In this document: piece after piece, positions 9,874 through 19,080 of the stretch
How the letters are laid out: each line of letters opens with the position of its first letter
How positions within the stretch are numbered: the first letter of the stretch is position 1
Source of the DNA: Consotaella salsifontis
GTDB taxonomy: Bacteria; Pseudomonadota; Alphaproteobacteria; Rhizobiales; Rhizobiaceae
Assembly (NCBI RefSeq): GCF_900167365.1
Contig: NZ_FUXL01000003.1
Span: 310,001 to 374,000 of the forward strand
Length of the DNA: 64,000 nt
Direction of reading: 5' to 3'
Made by a program: the position numbers and the translations under genes
Notes under the pieces: model-generated
The model's database searches: none
Seen by the model: only the letters and a program-made list of their open reading frames with translations
Told to the model about the DNA's origin: nothing

Positions 9874-10722
9874 TTAGGGCGTCTCGGCAGCAATCGCAAC
9901 GAGCGAAGGGGGGAGGCGCCCTCCTTCTCCAAGCACCTGTCGCAGCGCGGCCATAATCGTTTCGGCCTCGGCGCCGAAGGTAAAGGGCGGATTGACGACG
10001 GCCAGGCCGCTTCCGACAAGGCGCTCGTCGTCCGAAAAAGGCTCGCGAAAGAACTCGGCGGCGAGGATGTCGGGAATGCCGGACGCCTTCAGCAAATCAT
10101 GGAGCCGCTGGCGCTCGCTCGCCCTCTTGATGGGATACCAGAGCGCGAAGACGCCGCCAGGCCAGCGGCGATGCGCCTTTTCAAGTGCGCCCACCATCCT
10201 TTCGATCTCTCCCGACTCCTCATAGGGCGGATCGATCAGGACGAGGCCGCGCTTTTCCTTGGGTGGGAGATGGGCACCGAGGGCGAGCCAGCCGTCGAGC
10301 GCGATCGCCTTGGCCTGAACATCGCCGGCAAAAAGCGCCGCAAGAGCCTGCCCATCCTGCGGGTGAAGCTCGTAGGCGGAAAGCCGGTCCTGGCGTCTCA
10401 GCAGACGGCGAACCAGGAGGGGAGAACCGGGATAGGCCCGCGCCCCGTGCTCCTGGCGTACCTCCTCGATCACGCGGAGATAATCGGCCAGGAGGGGCTC
10501 CGATGCCACCAGCGATCCGATCAGCCGGTCGATGCCGGCAAGATGCTCCCCCGTCCGCAGCGCCTCATCGCCTGAGAGATCATAGAGGCCCCGGCCGGCA
10601 TGGGTATCGTAGACGCGAAACGCCCGGTCCTTGCGCTGAAGATAGAGGACGAGCCGAGTCAAAAGCGCGTGTTTGACCACATCGGCGAAATTGCCTGCGT
10701 GAAAGGCGTGGCGATAATTCAA
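9874..10722 (-). CDS. rlmJ: 23S rRNA (adenine(2030)-N(6))-methyltransferase
   Basis: Methylates N6 of A2030 in 23S rRNA with S-adenosylmethionine. The N-terminus NYRHAFHAGNFADVVKH is diagnostic, and the catalytic DPPY motif appears in LIDPPYEESGEIE near residue 165. No ATG sits at the family start; the TTG at 10722 does, with GAGGA eight bases before it, giving 282 residues, the usual length. The open frame continues upstream to 10815 but that part has no family similarity. It is probably a single-gene unit. Confidence 0.93.
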   Translation of the reverse strand: MNYRHAFHAGNFADVVKHALLTRLVLYLQRKDRAFRVYDTHAGRGLYDLSGDEALRTGEHLAGIDRLIGSLVASEPLLADYLRVIEEVRQEHGARAYPGSPLLVRRLLRRQDRLSAYELHPQDGQALAALFAGDVQAKAIALDGWLALGAHLPPKEKRGLVLIDPPYEESGEIERMVGALEKAHRRWPGGVFALWYPIKRASERQRLHDLLKASGIPDILAAEFFREPFSDDERLVGSGLAVVNPPFTFGAEAETIMAALRQVLGEGGRLPPSLVAIAAETP

Positions 10723-10934
10723 CGGCGCGTTCCTCGGGATTTTGTGCAGCGATAGGGCCGGAGCGGGGAGAAAAGCAAGCCGCGAGCGATACGCAAAATA
10801 GCAGCCGGCGACCATGAATGGTTTGCCGCACCCGATTGCCGGCCTGCGCGGTGACTCCTATGTCTGTCGCGGATTTCTCCCCATGGGCCGCTCACGGCCC
10901 CTGCCATCTGCCGACAATCTGAAAGGACGGAGCG

Positions 10935-12047
10935 ATGACTGCCCCGAAGCTCTTCGAGCCGATCGATCTTGGGCCCATCAAGCTGAAAAACCGGATCGCC
11001 ATGGCGCCATTGACCCGCAGCCGCGCCACGTCCGACGGCGTACCGAAGGCCATGCACGCCGAATACTACCGTCAGCGGGCGAGCGCCGGCCTGATCATTG
11101 CCGAAGCCACCAACATCAGCCCCGAGGGCCGGGGTTACGCCTGGACGCCTGGCATCTATTCCCAGGAGCAGGTGGAGGGCTGGAAGCCGGTCACGGACGC
11201 GGTTCACCAGGAAGGCGGCCGCATTTTCCTCCAGCTCTGGCACGTCGGGCGAATTTCGCATCCCGATCTTCAGCCGGGCGGGGCGCTGCCGGTCGCGCCT
11301 TCGGCGATCAAGCCCAGGGCGCAGGCTTTCACCGAAGCGGGGATGCAGGATATCCCGACGCCGCGAGCGCTCGACGCCAGCGAGCTGCCGCGTGTCGTGG
11401 AGGACTTCGTGAAGGCGGCGGAGAACGCGAAGGCGGCGGGCTTCGACGGGGTCGAGATTCATTCCGCCAACGGCTATCTCCTCAACCAGTTTCTCTGCGA
11501 TAAGACCAACAAGCGCGACGACGAGTTCGGCGGCTCGATCGAAAACCGCATGCGCTTTCCGCTCCAGGTGGTGGATGCGGTGCTGGGCGTATGGGGTGGC
11601 GAGCGCACGGGCATCCGCATTTCGCCGGTCAGTCCCGCCAACGACGTCGCCGATTCAAATCCCGGCGCCGTCTTCACGGCCTACACGGACGAACTCTCCA
11701 GGCGCGGACTTGCCTACCTCCACGTAATCGAGGGCGCGACGCGGGGCGATCGTGACCCGGCGCGCTTCAAGCCATGGTCGCTCAAGGAGCGCTTCTCCGG
11801 GCTCTACATGGCCAATAATGGCTATACCCACGACCTCGCGGTCGAGCGGGTGGAGCAGGGGCTGACGGATATCGTGTGCTTCGGTCGGCCGTTCATTTCC
11901 AATCCGGATCTTGTCGCCCGTCTTGCCCTGAACGCGCCTTTGGCACCCTGGGACGAGGCAACCTTCTATGGCGGCGATGAGAAGGGCTACATCGACTATC
12001 CGGCGCTGACGCCGGAGGAGAAGGCGCGTCTGGCGCCGGGCGCCTGA
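10935..12047 (+). CDS. Old Yellow Enzyme family alkene reductase (NemA-like)
   Basis: FMN-dependent, NAD(P)H-using ene-reductase acting on activated alkenes, nitrate esters or nitroaromatics. The TIM-barrel start FEPIDLGPIKLKNRIAMAPL, LQLWHVGRISH, and HSANGYLLNQF with its paired active-site residues (near residue 180) are typical. FIDRDEF-type C-terminal features are replaced by the usual CFGRPFISNPDL FMN-phosphate loop. A good GGA-rich site precedes the ATG. It ends at a strong hairpin and faces the PadR gene tail to tail. In other bacteria such genes often respond to electrophile stress; no operator for that was seen here. Confidence 0.93.
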   Translation: MTAPKLFEPIDLGPIKLKNRIAMAPLTRSRATSDGVPKAMHAEYYRQRASAGLIIAEATNISPEGRGYAWTPGIYSQEQVEGWKPVTDAVHQEGGRIFLQLWHVGRISHPDLQPGGALPVAPSAIKPRAQAFTEAGMQDIPTPRALDASELPRVVEDFVKAAENAKAAGFDGVEIHSANGYLLNQFLCDKTNKRDDEFGGSIENRMRFPLQVVDAVLGVWGGERTGIRISPVSPANDVADSNPGAVFTAYTDELSRRGLAYLHVIEGATRGDRDPARFKPWSLKERFSGLYMANNGYTHDLAVERVEQGLTDIVCFGRPFISNPDLVARLALNAPLAPWDEATFYGGDEKGYIDYPALTPEEKARLAPGA

Positions 12048-12075
12048 TCGCTTCGAAGCTGGAAGATGCAATGCG

Positions 12076-12109
12076 AAGGGGGCAGGGCACATGCGTGTCC
12101 TGCCCCCTT
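12076..12109. terminator. Bidirectional terminator between the OYE and PadR genes
   Basis: A 15-bp stem (AAGGGGGCAGG on the left, CCTGCCCCCTT on the right, one G-U pair) closes a four-base ATGC loop. A T-rich tract follows on the plus strand and an A-rich start provides the equivalent for the minus strand. It lies between two convergent genes and should stop both. Confidence 0.9.
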
Positions 12110-12138
12110 TTATCTTGTTCGTCAGAGACGCCGCAGGA

Positions 12139-12885
12139 TCAGCTCCGCTCGATCTCGCCCGCCGCCCGGTCAAGCGCGCCGGTGATCGCCTGAAGTGTCT
12201 CGGAAGAGATGTCTCCCTTGGACAGACGGACCATCAAAGCCGCGCGCAGATTGTGCATGGCGCGGTGGATCTCGGGCCGGGGGGCATCTCCGAAGCGCTC
12301 GCGAGCCTCGTCGAGACGGGCACGAACCGCGCCCACTTCCTCGATGTGACCCTCGATTTCGGCCTTGCCCTCCTCGGTGATCGAATAGAGCTTCTTGGAG
12401 CCTTGCGTCTCGCCAGCGATGAGGCCGGTTTCCTCGAGCAGTGTCAGTGTCGGATAGATGGCGCCGGGGCTCGGGCTGTACTGGCCGCCGAACGCCTCCT
12501 CGACGGCCTTGATGATCTCGTAACCGTGGCGAGGCTGGGCGGCGATGAGATCGAGCGCCAGCCACCGGAGGTCGCCCTGGGCGAGCGGCCGGCCGCCACG
12601 GCCGCGGCCCATCCCTGGGAAGCCGGCGCCGAAACGCTCGCGCATCAGGCGCAGCCGCGGGTCCCACCCTGGGCCCCCACGGGAACGCCGACGGCCGAAG
12701 CGTGGCTCCTCATGGTCGGACGTGGCCTGCCGCTCGTCCTCGTCTTCGCCGGGAAAAGTCTCGTCCTCGCGCTCGTCCATCTCGGGGCTGAAACCCTCCA
12801 TTTCATCGTGCTCTCGCTGCTGCCACCTACCGCGACCGTGGCCGCCTCGGCAATGGCCCTCGTGGTGGTTGTCATGATGGATCAT
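12139..12885 (-). CDS. PadR-family regulator with His/Gly-rich, probably metal-binding N-terminus
   Basis: Residues about 100-185 form a PadR winged-helix domain (HGYEIIKAVEEAF, SPGAIYPTLTLLEETG), followed by a helical C-terminal dimerisation region. The first 100 residues are unlike ordinary PadR proteins: a His/Cys/Gly-rich head (HH, HHEGHCRGGHGRGRW), then an acidic stretch and an Arg/Gly-rich stretch. This recalls E. coli YqjI, a nickel-responsive PadR-like repressor with a His-rich N-terminus, so metal sensing is a reasonable inference. AAGGA lies eight bases before the ATG. Two copies of a 12-base palindrome in the upstream region suggest autoregulation. Target genes besides itself are not evident. 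Confidence 0.88.
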   Translation of the reverse strand: MIHHDNHHEGHCRGGHGRGRWQQREHDEMEGFSPEMDEREDETFPGEDEDERQATSDHEEPRFGRRRSRGGPGWDPRLRLMRERFGAGFPGMGRGRGGRPLAQGDLRWLALDLIAAQPRHGYEIIKAVEEAFGGQYSPSPGAIYPTLTLLEETGLIAGETQGSKKLYSITEEGKAEIEGHIEEVGAVRARLDEARERFGDAPRPEIHRAMHNLRAALMVRLSKGDISSETLQAITGALDRAAGEIERS

Positions 12886-12899
12886 GTCTTAGTTCCTTC

Positions 12900-12913
12900 T
12901 TCGATATATCGAA
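12900..12913. promoter_or_regulatory. Palindromic operator 1 of padR
   Basis: TTCGATATATCGAA is a perfect 14-base palindrome just upstream of the padR ribosome binding site and immediately downstream of a minus-strand TATGAT -10 candidate (12916-12921). A repressor bound here would block transcription start, which fits PadR autorepression. Confidence 0.7.
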
Positions 12914-12955
12914 ATATCATAGCCCAATTAATCCTGCTCGCCGTTCGATGCAATA

Positions 12956-12967
12956 TCGATATATCGA
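12956..12967. promoter_or_regulatory. Palindromic operator 2 of padR
   Basis: An exact second copy of TCGATATATCGA, 55 bases from the first (about five helical turns), on the far side of the candidate -10 element. The equal face spacing would allow cooperative binding by two dimers. Confidence 0.65.
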
Positions 12968-13200
12968 AGACTGTCTAAATTTTCATCGGGAGGCTTGAGA
13001 AGGCGATGCGGGATTGTCGTCCGTTCGGCAAAAAACGACGGGATCGGCGCATCACTGCCGCGCTGTCACGTCGCCCGGCCCAAATGCCTGCGCCGCTGAT
13101 CTTTAAGGGTTTTCGGGGCAAGTTCAGACTTCGTTCCGGAAGATCGTGCTAACGGGGAAGCGGGGTCTTGTTCTCCCGCGACGATCGTCCAAGAGGCTGC

Positions 13201-14436
13201 ATGCCGCAACTTGCCATTAAGGAACCGCATACGCCGGACGAGCTCGTCGGAACCCTTCGGGCGATCCGCGAGCATCTTGGTATGGAGGTCGCCTATGTCT
13301 CCGAATTCGTCGGTGAGCGCTCGGTCTTGCGTGCAGTGGACGCGCCCGGCTTCGAAGCCGTGGCGCAGACCGGTGCATCCTTTTCCCTCGATGATGTCTA
13401 TTGCCGGCACATCCTCGCCGGCCGGCTACCGGAATTGATGGCGGACACGGGCGAGTATGAACTCGCGCGGCAGATGCCGATCACAAGCGCGCTGCCGATC
13501 GGCGCGCATATCAGCGTGCCGGTGAACGGGCCGGATGGCACGGCCCTCGGCATGTTCTGCTGTCTCAGCACGCGCCCCGACCACAGCCTCAACGAGCGCG
13601 ACGTCGAGGTGATGCGAGTGTTCGCGGAGATGGCGGGCAAGCCTCTGGCGGAGGCGATCGCCGAGCGCCAGCTGCGCGATTATGCACGGAGTCGGATCGA
13701 GAACATCCTGGCCGGCGACGGCTTGACGATCGTCTATCAGCCGATCTGGACCTTGAGCGGGCGCACCGTTCGCGGGTTTGAGGCGCTTTCGCGCTTTGCC
13801 GCGGAGCCCTACCGCTCGCCGGACAAGTGGTTCGCGGAAGCCTTCGATATCGGAATGGGCGTCGATCTTGAGATCGAGGCCATTCGGCGAGCGCTAACGG
13901 CCCTGAACCACTTACCAGCCGCCATCTACGTCTCGGTCAACGCCTCGCCGGAAACGGTCCTTTCAGGGCGCCTGCCGGAGCTGTTTTCCGCCCGGCGCTA
14001 TTGTCCCCAGCGCATCCTCCTCGAAATCACCGAACATGCCGAAGTGGAGGACTACGAGGCCTTTGCCAAGGCCCTGGCTCCTCTGCGCAAGGCGGGCGTG
14101 CGCCTGGCGATCGATGATGCGGGAGCGGGTTATTCCGGGCTGCAGCACATCGTCAAGCTCGCCCCTGACAAGATCAAGCTGGACATGAGCCTGACCAGCG
14201 GCATCGACACCGATGCCGCGCGGCGGGCGCTCGCGTCCGCCCTGGTGTTCTTCGCGCGAGAGACAGGCTGCGCCATCGTCGCCGAGGGCGTCGAGACGGA
14301 AGAAGAGCTGATGACGCTTCGTCTTCTGGGCGTCTCCTACGGCCAAGGGTTCGGGCTCGGTCGGCCAATGGCGCTGCCGCAAGCGCTGGAATTGGTCCGC
14401 GCTCCTCTGCGTGTCTCTCCCGGCGCGAGGGCTTAG
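13201..14436 (+). CDS. GAF-EAL cyclic-di-GMP phosphodiesterase
   Basis: Residues about 10-150 form a GAF-type sensor domain; residues about 165-405 form an EAL domain that hydrolyses c-di-GMP to pGpG. All key EAL residues are visible: FEALSRF (the EAL itself), VNASP, LEITEH, IDDAGAGYS (both Asp present), KLDMSL, VAEGVETEEE and GQGFGLGRP. The enzyme is therefore probably active. The ATG at 13201 has AAGAGG four bases before it; a TTG at 13168 is an alternative giving 11 extra residues. No transmembrane segment is present, so it is a cytosolic sensor. The ligand of the GAF domain is unknown. Confidence 0.92.
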   Translation: MPQLAIKEPHTPDELVGTLRAIREHLGMEVAYVSEFVGERSVLRAVDAPGFEAVAQTGASFSLDDVYCRHILAGRLPELMADTGEYELARQMPITSALPIGAHISVPVNGPDGTALGMFCCLSTRPDHSLNERDVEVMRVFAEMAGKPLAEAIAERQLRDYARSRIENILAGDGLTIVYQPIWTLSGRTVRGFEALSRFAAEPYRSPDKWFAEAFDIGMGVDLEIEAIRRALTALNHLPAAIYVSVNASPETVLSGRLPELFSARRYCPQRILLEITEHAEVEDYEAFAKALAPLRKAGVRLAIDDAGAGYSGLQHIVKLAPDKIKLDMSLTSGIDTDAARRALASALVFFARETGCAIVAEGVETEEELMTLRLLGVSYGQGFGLGRPMALPQALELVRAPLRVSPGARA

Positions 14437-14515
14437 GATCAGGAGGCAAATCGCGGAATCCTCGTGTCGAAAAAAGCGATGTGACGGCGCCGGGCGTTTC
14501 GGATAAATCCAGGGG

Positions 14516-16624
14516 ATGAACAAGCCGCTCCCCATCGCCCTCGGCCATAGCGCCTGCCCGCACGATTGCCCGTCGACCTGCGCGCTCGATGTCGAGATCA
14601 TCGATCGCAACACGATCGGCCGCGTTCGTGGAGCGGAGGGAAACAGCTATACGGCCGGCGTCATCTGCGCCAAGGTCGCGCGCTATGCAGAGCGCGTCCA
14701 TCACAAGGACCGTCTGCTGAAGCCGCTCCAGAGGGTTGGCGGCAAAGGTGAGGGCGGCTGGCGCGAGATCGGCTGGGACGATGCGCTGGACCTGGTGGCA
14801 GAGAAGTTTCTCGCCGCCGAGGTGGCTTACGGTCCGGAAAGTGTCTGGCCCTATTTCTACGCCGGCACCATGGGCCTGGTGCAGCGCGACGGCATCCACC
14901 GCCTGCGCCACGCCAAGCACTATTCCAACCAGTTCAGCACCATCTGCACCAACCCCGCCTGGACAGGCTGGTTCGCCGGCACAGGGCGCATCGCCGGCGT
15001 CGATCCGCGCGAGATGGAAGAGGCGGACGTCATCGTCATCTGGGGCACCAACGCGGTTGCGACCCAGGTGAACGTGATGACCCACGCCACCCGCGCCCGC
15101 AAGCGGCGCGGGACCCGGATTGTCGTCATTGACATCTACGATAACGCGACGATGCAGCAGGCGGATCTCAAGCTGAAGCTCAGGCCGGGGACGGACGCGG
15201 CGCTCGCCTGCGCGCTGATGCATGTGGCATTCCGCGACGGCACGGCCGACCGCGATTACCTTGCGCGCTACACCGACGTTCCGGCCGAGCTCGAGGAACA
15301 TCTGAAGTCGCGCACGCCGGAATGGGCGGCGGAGATCACCGGGCTGACGGTCGAGGAGATCGAGGCGTTCGCCGCGCTCGTCGGGCACACGCCGAAGAGC
15401 TATTTCCGTCTCGGCTACGGCTTCACCCGCCAACGCAACGGTGCGGTGGCGATGCACGCGGCTCTCAGCGTGCCGGCGGTTTTCGGCCATTGGCGCCATA
15501 AGGGGGGCGGTGCCTTCCACAACAACGACCAGATCTTCTCCTTCGACAAGGGCGAGATCACCGGCAAGACGCTCGCCGATCCCTCTGTGCGCCATCTCGA
15601 CCAATCGCGCATCGGCGCGGTGCTGATGGGCGATGCCGATGCCCTGTCGAACGGCCCGCCGGTAACGGCGATGCTCATCCAGAACACCAATCCGATGAAT
15701 GTCGCGCCTGACCAGAGGAAGGTGCGGGCGGGCTTCTCACGCGAGGACCTCTTCGTTTGCGTCCACGAGCAGTTCATGACGGATACGGCCAGAATCGCCG
15801 ATATCGTGCTGCCAGCGACCACCTTCCTCGAGCACGACGACATCTATCGCGGCGGCGGCCAAAGCCACATCGTGCTCGGGCCGAAGCTGATCGATGCGCC
15901 CGACACCGTGCGCACCAACCACTTCGTCATTGAGGAGCTGGCGCGCCGTCTCGGCGTCGGGGATCGTCCAGGATTCGGCCTCAGCGAGCGCGAGCTCATC
16001 GACCGGATGCTGACGAAAAGCGGCTATGGCTCTCTGGCTGACCTCGAAGCAGGGCGGTGGATCGATTGTCAGCCGTCGTTCGAGGAGGCCCACTATCTTG
16101 ACGGCTTCGCGTGGGCGGATGGCAAGTTCCGCTTCCGTCCCGATTGGACCGGCAGTCCGGCGTCGACGCGCCCGCCGGCCTCGCTCGGCATCCAGGGACC
16201 GGCGGAGCGCCTGCCGGCGCTGCCCGATCATGTCGATCTCATCGAGGTCGCGGACCCCGGCCACCCGTTCAAGCTGGCGACGTCGCCGGCCCGCCATTTC
16301 CTGAACTCGTCCTTCTCCGAAACGCCCGGCTCGCGCGGGGCGGAGGGCGGTCCGGTGCTGATGATCCACCCCGAGGACGCGGCATGCTTAGGGCTCGCCG
16401 AGGGCGAAAGGGTCGAGATCGGCAACGAACGCGGGGAGGTGGTCCTGCCGTTGAAGGTGACGGAGAAGGTGAAGCCGGGCGTTCTCGTTCACGAGGGGCT
16501 GTGGCCGAACTCGGCGTTCGAGCGGGGGGAGGGGATCAACACCCTGACGGGCGCCGATCCTGTCGCGCCCTATGGCGGGGCGGCGTTCCACGACACTAGG
16601 GTGTGGCTGCGCCGCGCCTCCTGA
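14516..16624 (+). CDS. Molybdopterin-dependent oxidoreductase (DMSO reductase superfamily)
   Basis: At 702 residues with an N-terminal [4Fe-4S] Cys motif (CPHDCPSTC with the fourth Cys in GVICAK near residue 50), this is a cytoplasmic bis-MGD enzyme of the formate dehydrogenase/BisC type. Other signs are VIWGTNAVATQ, NPMNVAPDQ and the C-terminal molybdopterin dinucleotide-binding domain (SPARHFLNSSF, HPEDAACLGL). No Tat signal is visible at the N-terminus. No partner subunit or cofactor gene is adjacent, so the substrate is unknown. It lies 79 bases after the GAF-EAL gene and is convergent with purN. Confidence 0.92.
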   Translation: MNKPLPIALGHSACPHDCPSTCALDVEIIDRNTIGRVRGAEGNSYTAGVICAKVARYAERVHHKDRLLKPLQRVGGKGEGGWREIGWDDALDLVAEKFLAAEVAYGPESVWPYFYAGTMGLVQRDGIHRLRHAKHYSNQFSTICTNPAWTGWFAGTGRIAGVDPREMEEADVIVIWGTNAVATQVNVMTHATRARKRRGTRIVVIDIYDNATMQQADLKLKLRPGTDAALACALMHVAFRDGTADRDYLARYTDVPAELEEHLKSRTPEWAAEITGLTVEEIEAFAALVGHTPKSYFRLGYGFTRQRNGAVAMHAALSVPAVFGHWRHKGGGAFHNNDQIFSFDKGEITGKTLADPSVRHLDQSRIGAVLMGDADALSNGPPVTAMLIQNTNPMNVAPDQRKVRAGFSREDLFVCVHEQFMTDTARIADIVLPATTFLEHDDIYRGGGQSHIVLGPKLIDAPDTVRTNHFVIEELARRLGVGDRPGFGLSERELIDRMLTKSGYGSLADLEAGRWIDCQPSFEEAHYLDGFAWADGKFRFRPDWTGSPASTRPPASLGIQGPAERLPALPDHVDLIEVADPGHPFKLATSPARHFLNSSFSETPGSRGAEGGPVLMIHPEDAACLGLAEGERVEIGNERGEVVLPLKVTEKVKPGVLVHEGLWPNSAFERGEGINTLTGADPVAPYGGAAFHDTRVWLRRAS

Positions 16625-16627
16625 GAA

Positions 16628-17338
16628 TCAGTCGCGCCGGGGATCGGGAGAGACGAGGATTCTCGGCGCGGCCGAAGACGTATCGTCCTCGGCGTCGGCG
16701 GGGGGAATCGGGCGGAATATGGCATGTCCGCCCGACAGGCGCGCGTCCCCATCCAACACCAGCTTCAGCGCATGGGGATAGAGGCGATGCTCGGCGTGAA
16801 GAAGCCGGGCCGCGAGCGTCTCTTCCGTATCCTCGCCGCGAATGGCGATGGCCGCCTGGGCAATGATTGGCCCCTCGTCCATGCGCTCGGTGACGAAGTG
16901 GACGGTGCAGCCGTGAACGCGCATGCCAGCCGCCAGCACCCGCTTGTGGGTGTCGAGACCGGGAAAGAGCGGCAGCAGCGACGGGTGGATGTTGATGAGC
17001 CTGCCGCGATAGCGCTGGACGAAGGGCTCGGTCAGAAGCCGCATATAGCCGGCAAGGCAGACGACGTCGGGCGAGAACCGGTCGAGCTCGGCGGCGACGG
17101 CCGCCTCGTGGCTGGGGCGGTCGGAGAACCTGCGCTGGTCCACCGCGATCGCGGCAATGCCATGGCGCGCGGCCACTTCCAGCCCTGGTGCCTCGGGCCG
17201 ATTGGCGATCACCGCGACCACCTGTCCGGGGTAGGCCGGGTCCATCGCCGCGGCGATGATCGCGTTCATGTTGGAGCCGCGACCCGAGATCAGAACGGCG
17301 ACGCGCTTGCGCTCGCGCGAGTTGGCGGTCTGGCTCAT
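16628..17338 (-). CDS. purN: Phosphoribosylglycinamide formyltransferase
   Basis: Transfers a formyl group from 10-formyl-THF to GAR in purine synthesis. The start is fixed by the ATGA overlap with the purM stop; the open frame runs further but only inside purM. Family motifs are [13 protein letters not shown], the catalytic INIHPSLLP (Asn and His near residues 115-117) and DEGPIIAQ with its Asp near residue 153. It has 236 residues, with about 20 more than usual at the C-terminus, an acidic and Pro-rich tail. Coupled to purM. Confidence 0.96.
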   Translation of the reverse strand: MSQTANSRERKRVAVLISGRGSNMNAIIAAAMDPAYPGQVVAVIANRPEAPGLEVAARHGIAAIAVDQRRFSDRPSHEAAVAAELDRFSPDVVCLAGYMRLLTEPFVQRYRGRLINIHPSLLPLFPGLDTHKRVLAAGMRVHGCTVHFVTERMDEGPIIAQAAIAIRGEDTEETLAARLLHAEHRLYPHALKLVLDGDARLSGGHAIFRPIPPADAEDDTSSAAPRILVSPDPRRD

Positions 17339-18405
17339 TTCAGATGAAGGTTGCCGTTGAAGGTGACGGCGGCGTCGCGGCGGGGGCGGATGCGGCCCAG
17401 CGGCACGACATGCTCGCCCTCGCTCTGAAGAATGGCGCTGACGGTCGCCGCTTCTGCCTCCGAGACGATGACCACCATTCCGAGGCCGCAATTGAAGGTG
17501 CGCAGCATCTCGGCTTCCTCGACGCCGCCCTCGCGGGCGAGCCAGCCGAAGACCGGCGGAACGTCGATGGCGAAAAGATCGATGTCGGCGCGCATCGCGT
17601 CGGGCAGGACGCGGGGGATGTTCTCAAGAAGGCCACCGCCGGTGATGTGGGCGAGGGCCTTGATGTCCTCCACCTGCCTCAGCGCGGCCAGCAGCGGCTT
17701 CACGTAGATGCGCGTCGGGGCAATGAGAGTTTCGCCGAGGGTTTTCGCCGAGTCGAACGGGGCGGAATCATCGAACCGCGTGCTGGAGAGTTCGACGATG
17801 CGCCGCACCAGCGAATAGCCGTTGGAATGGACGCCCGACGAAAGAAGCCCGAGAATCATGTCGCCGGAGTGGATGTCGCCTCGTGGCAGGAGCCGGCTCC
17901 GCTCCACCGCGCCGACCGCGAAGCCCGCGAGATCGTAGTCGCCCTCACCATAAAGCCCCGGCATTTCCGCCGTTTCGCCGCCGATGAGGGCGCAGCCCGC
18001 CTGCCGGCAGCCCTCGGCAATGCCCGAGACGATCGCCGAGCCTTGCTCGACGTCGAGCCGGCCCGTGGCGAAGTAGTCGAGGAAGAACAGAGGCTCGGCG
18101 CCTTGAACGACGAGATCGTTGACGCACATCGCCACCAGATCGATGCCGATGGTCGAGTGCTGCCCTATGTCTATCGCGACCTTCAGCTTGGTGCCGACGC
18201 CGTCATTGGCGGCGACCAGGAGCGGATCTGTAAAGCCGGCGGCCTTGAGATCGAAGAGGCCGCCAAAGCCGCCGATCTCACTGTCGGCGCCTGGCCGGGC
18301 TGTGGCCTTGACCAGCGGCTTGATGCGCCGGACGAGTTCGTTGCCGGCATCGATATCGACGCCGGCGTCGCGGTAGGAGAGCGAGTTCTTGTTTTCGCCG
18401 ATCAT
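17335..18405 (-). CDS. purM: Phosphoribosylformylglycinamidine cyclo-ligase (AIR synthetase)
   Basis: ATP-dependent ring closure of FGAM to AIR, the fifth step of purine synthesis. The N-terminus with [16 protein letters not shown], the [10 protein letters not shown] motif near residue 65, and [12 protein letters not shown] near residue 140 are diagnostic. At 356 residues it is standard. AAAGG precedes the ATG. It is the first gene of a purM-purN operon and is divergent from the CDP-alcohol phosphatidyltransferase gene across 114 bases. Confidence 0.97.
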   Translation of the reverse strand: MIGENKNSLSYRDAGVDIDAGNELVRRIKPLVKATARPGADSEIGGFGGLFDLKAAGFTDPLLVAANDGVGTKLKVAIDIGQHSTIGIDLVAMCVNDLVVQGAEPLFFLDYFATGRLDVEQGSAIVSGIAEGCRQAGCALIGGETAEMPGLYGEGDYDLAGFAVGAVERSRLLPRGDIHSGDMILGLLSSGVHSNGYSLVRRIVELSSTRFDDSAPFDSAKTLGETLIAPTRIYVKPLLAALRQVEDIKALAHITGGGLLENIPRVLPDAMRADIDLFAIDVPPVFGWLAREGGVEEAEMLRTFNCGLGMVVIVSEAEAATVSAILQSEGEHVVPLGRIRPRRDAAVTFNGNLHLK

Positions 18406-18519
18406 TCATCGCACCTTTTCTCTGGGAGTTGACATGATCGGCCCGCCTCGGCAAGGCCCTTTTCCGCGTCGACCGACCGGAGCCCCGCCGATGGGGCATA
18501 GGAGCGCGACGGACACCCC

Positions 18520-19080
18520 GTGACCATACCGAATTTCATTTCGATTGCCCGGCTTTTATGCGTGCCCGCCATCGTCTGGTCTCTCATCGCCGGCGAGTGG
18601 CTTCTGGCGTTCTCGCTTTTCGTCCTGTCCAGCCTTTCCGACGGCATTGACGGCTACATCGCTCGGCGTTTCGACCAGCAGTCCCAGCTTGGCGCCTATC
18701 TCGACCCGATCGCCGACAAGGCGATGCTCGGCGCCGTTTTCGTGGTTCTGGGCATTGTCGGCGGCCTGCCGGCCTGGCTCGTCATTGTCGTCGTTTCGCG
18801 CGACATTCTCATCGTCGCGGCGGTGATGCTCTCCTTCGTCATGGGGCTGCCCATGAAGGTGCGCCCCCTTTTGGTCTCCAAGGCGACGACGGCGGCGCAG
18901 ATGGCGTCGGCGACCCTCGCTCTGGCTCATCCCGCCTTCGACTTCTCGACCGGCGCCGTGTTCGTCGGACTGATATGGCTGACGGCGCTCTTGACGGTGC
19001 TTTCGGCGGGCGCCTATCTCATCGATTGGCTTCGTCACATGGCAACGGGAGAGATCCCGGCAGACAAGGATCAGGGATGA
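18520..19080 (+). CDS. CDP-alcohol phosphatidyltransferase (PgsA/cardiolipin synthase type)
   Basis: Integral membrane phospholipid enzyme with the family signature SDGIDGYIARR...GAYLDPIADK (DG-AR-G-D-D pattern, residues about 45-72) and about five transmembrane segments in 186 residues. The GTG at 18520 is the start: it gives the normal N-terminus TIPNFISIARLL, while no in-frame ATG is available. It probably makes phosphatidylglycerophosphate or cardiolipin; the sequence does not decide which. Its stop overlaps the next start (ATGA), opening a run of coupled genes. Confidence 0.9.
   Translation: MTIPNFISIARLLCVPAIVWSLIAGEWLLAFSLFVLSSLSDGIDGYIARRFDQQSQLGAYLDPIADKAMLGAVFVVLGIVGGLPAWLVIVVVSRDILIVAAVMLSFVMGLPMKVRPLLVSKATTAAQMASATLALAHPAFDFSTGAVFVGLIWLTALLTVLSAGAYLIDWLRHMATGEIPADKDQG

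Larger units (their letters stand above)
12886..13200. other. Divergent regulatory region between padR and the GAF-EAL gene
   Basis: No gene is present in these 315 bases. The left part holds the PadR promoter and its two palindromic operators. The right part, from about 13010, shows no recognisable element apart from GGGG and GAGG candidates for the ribosome binding site of the GAF-EAL gene. Confidence 0.6.
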
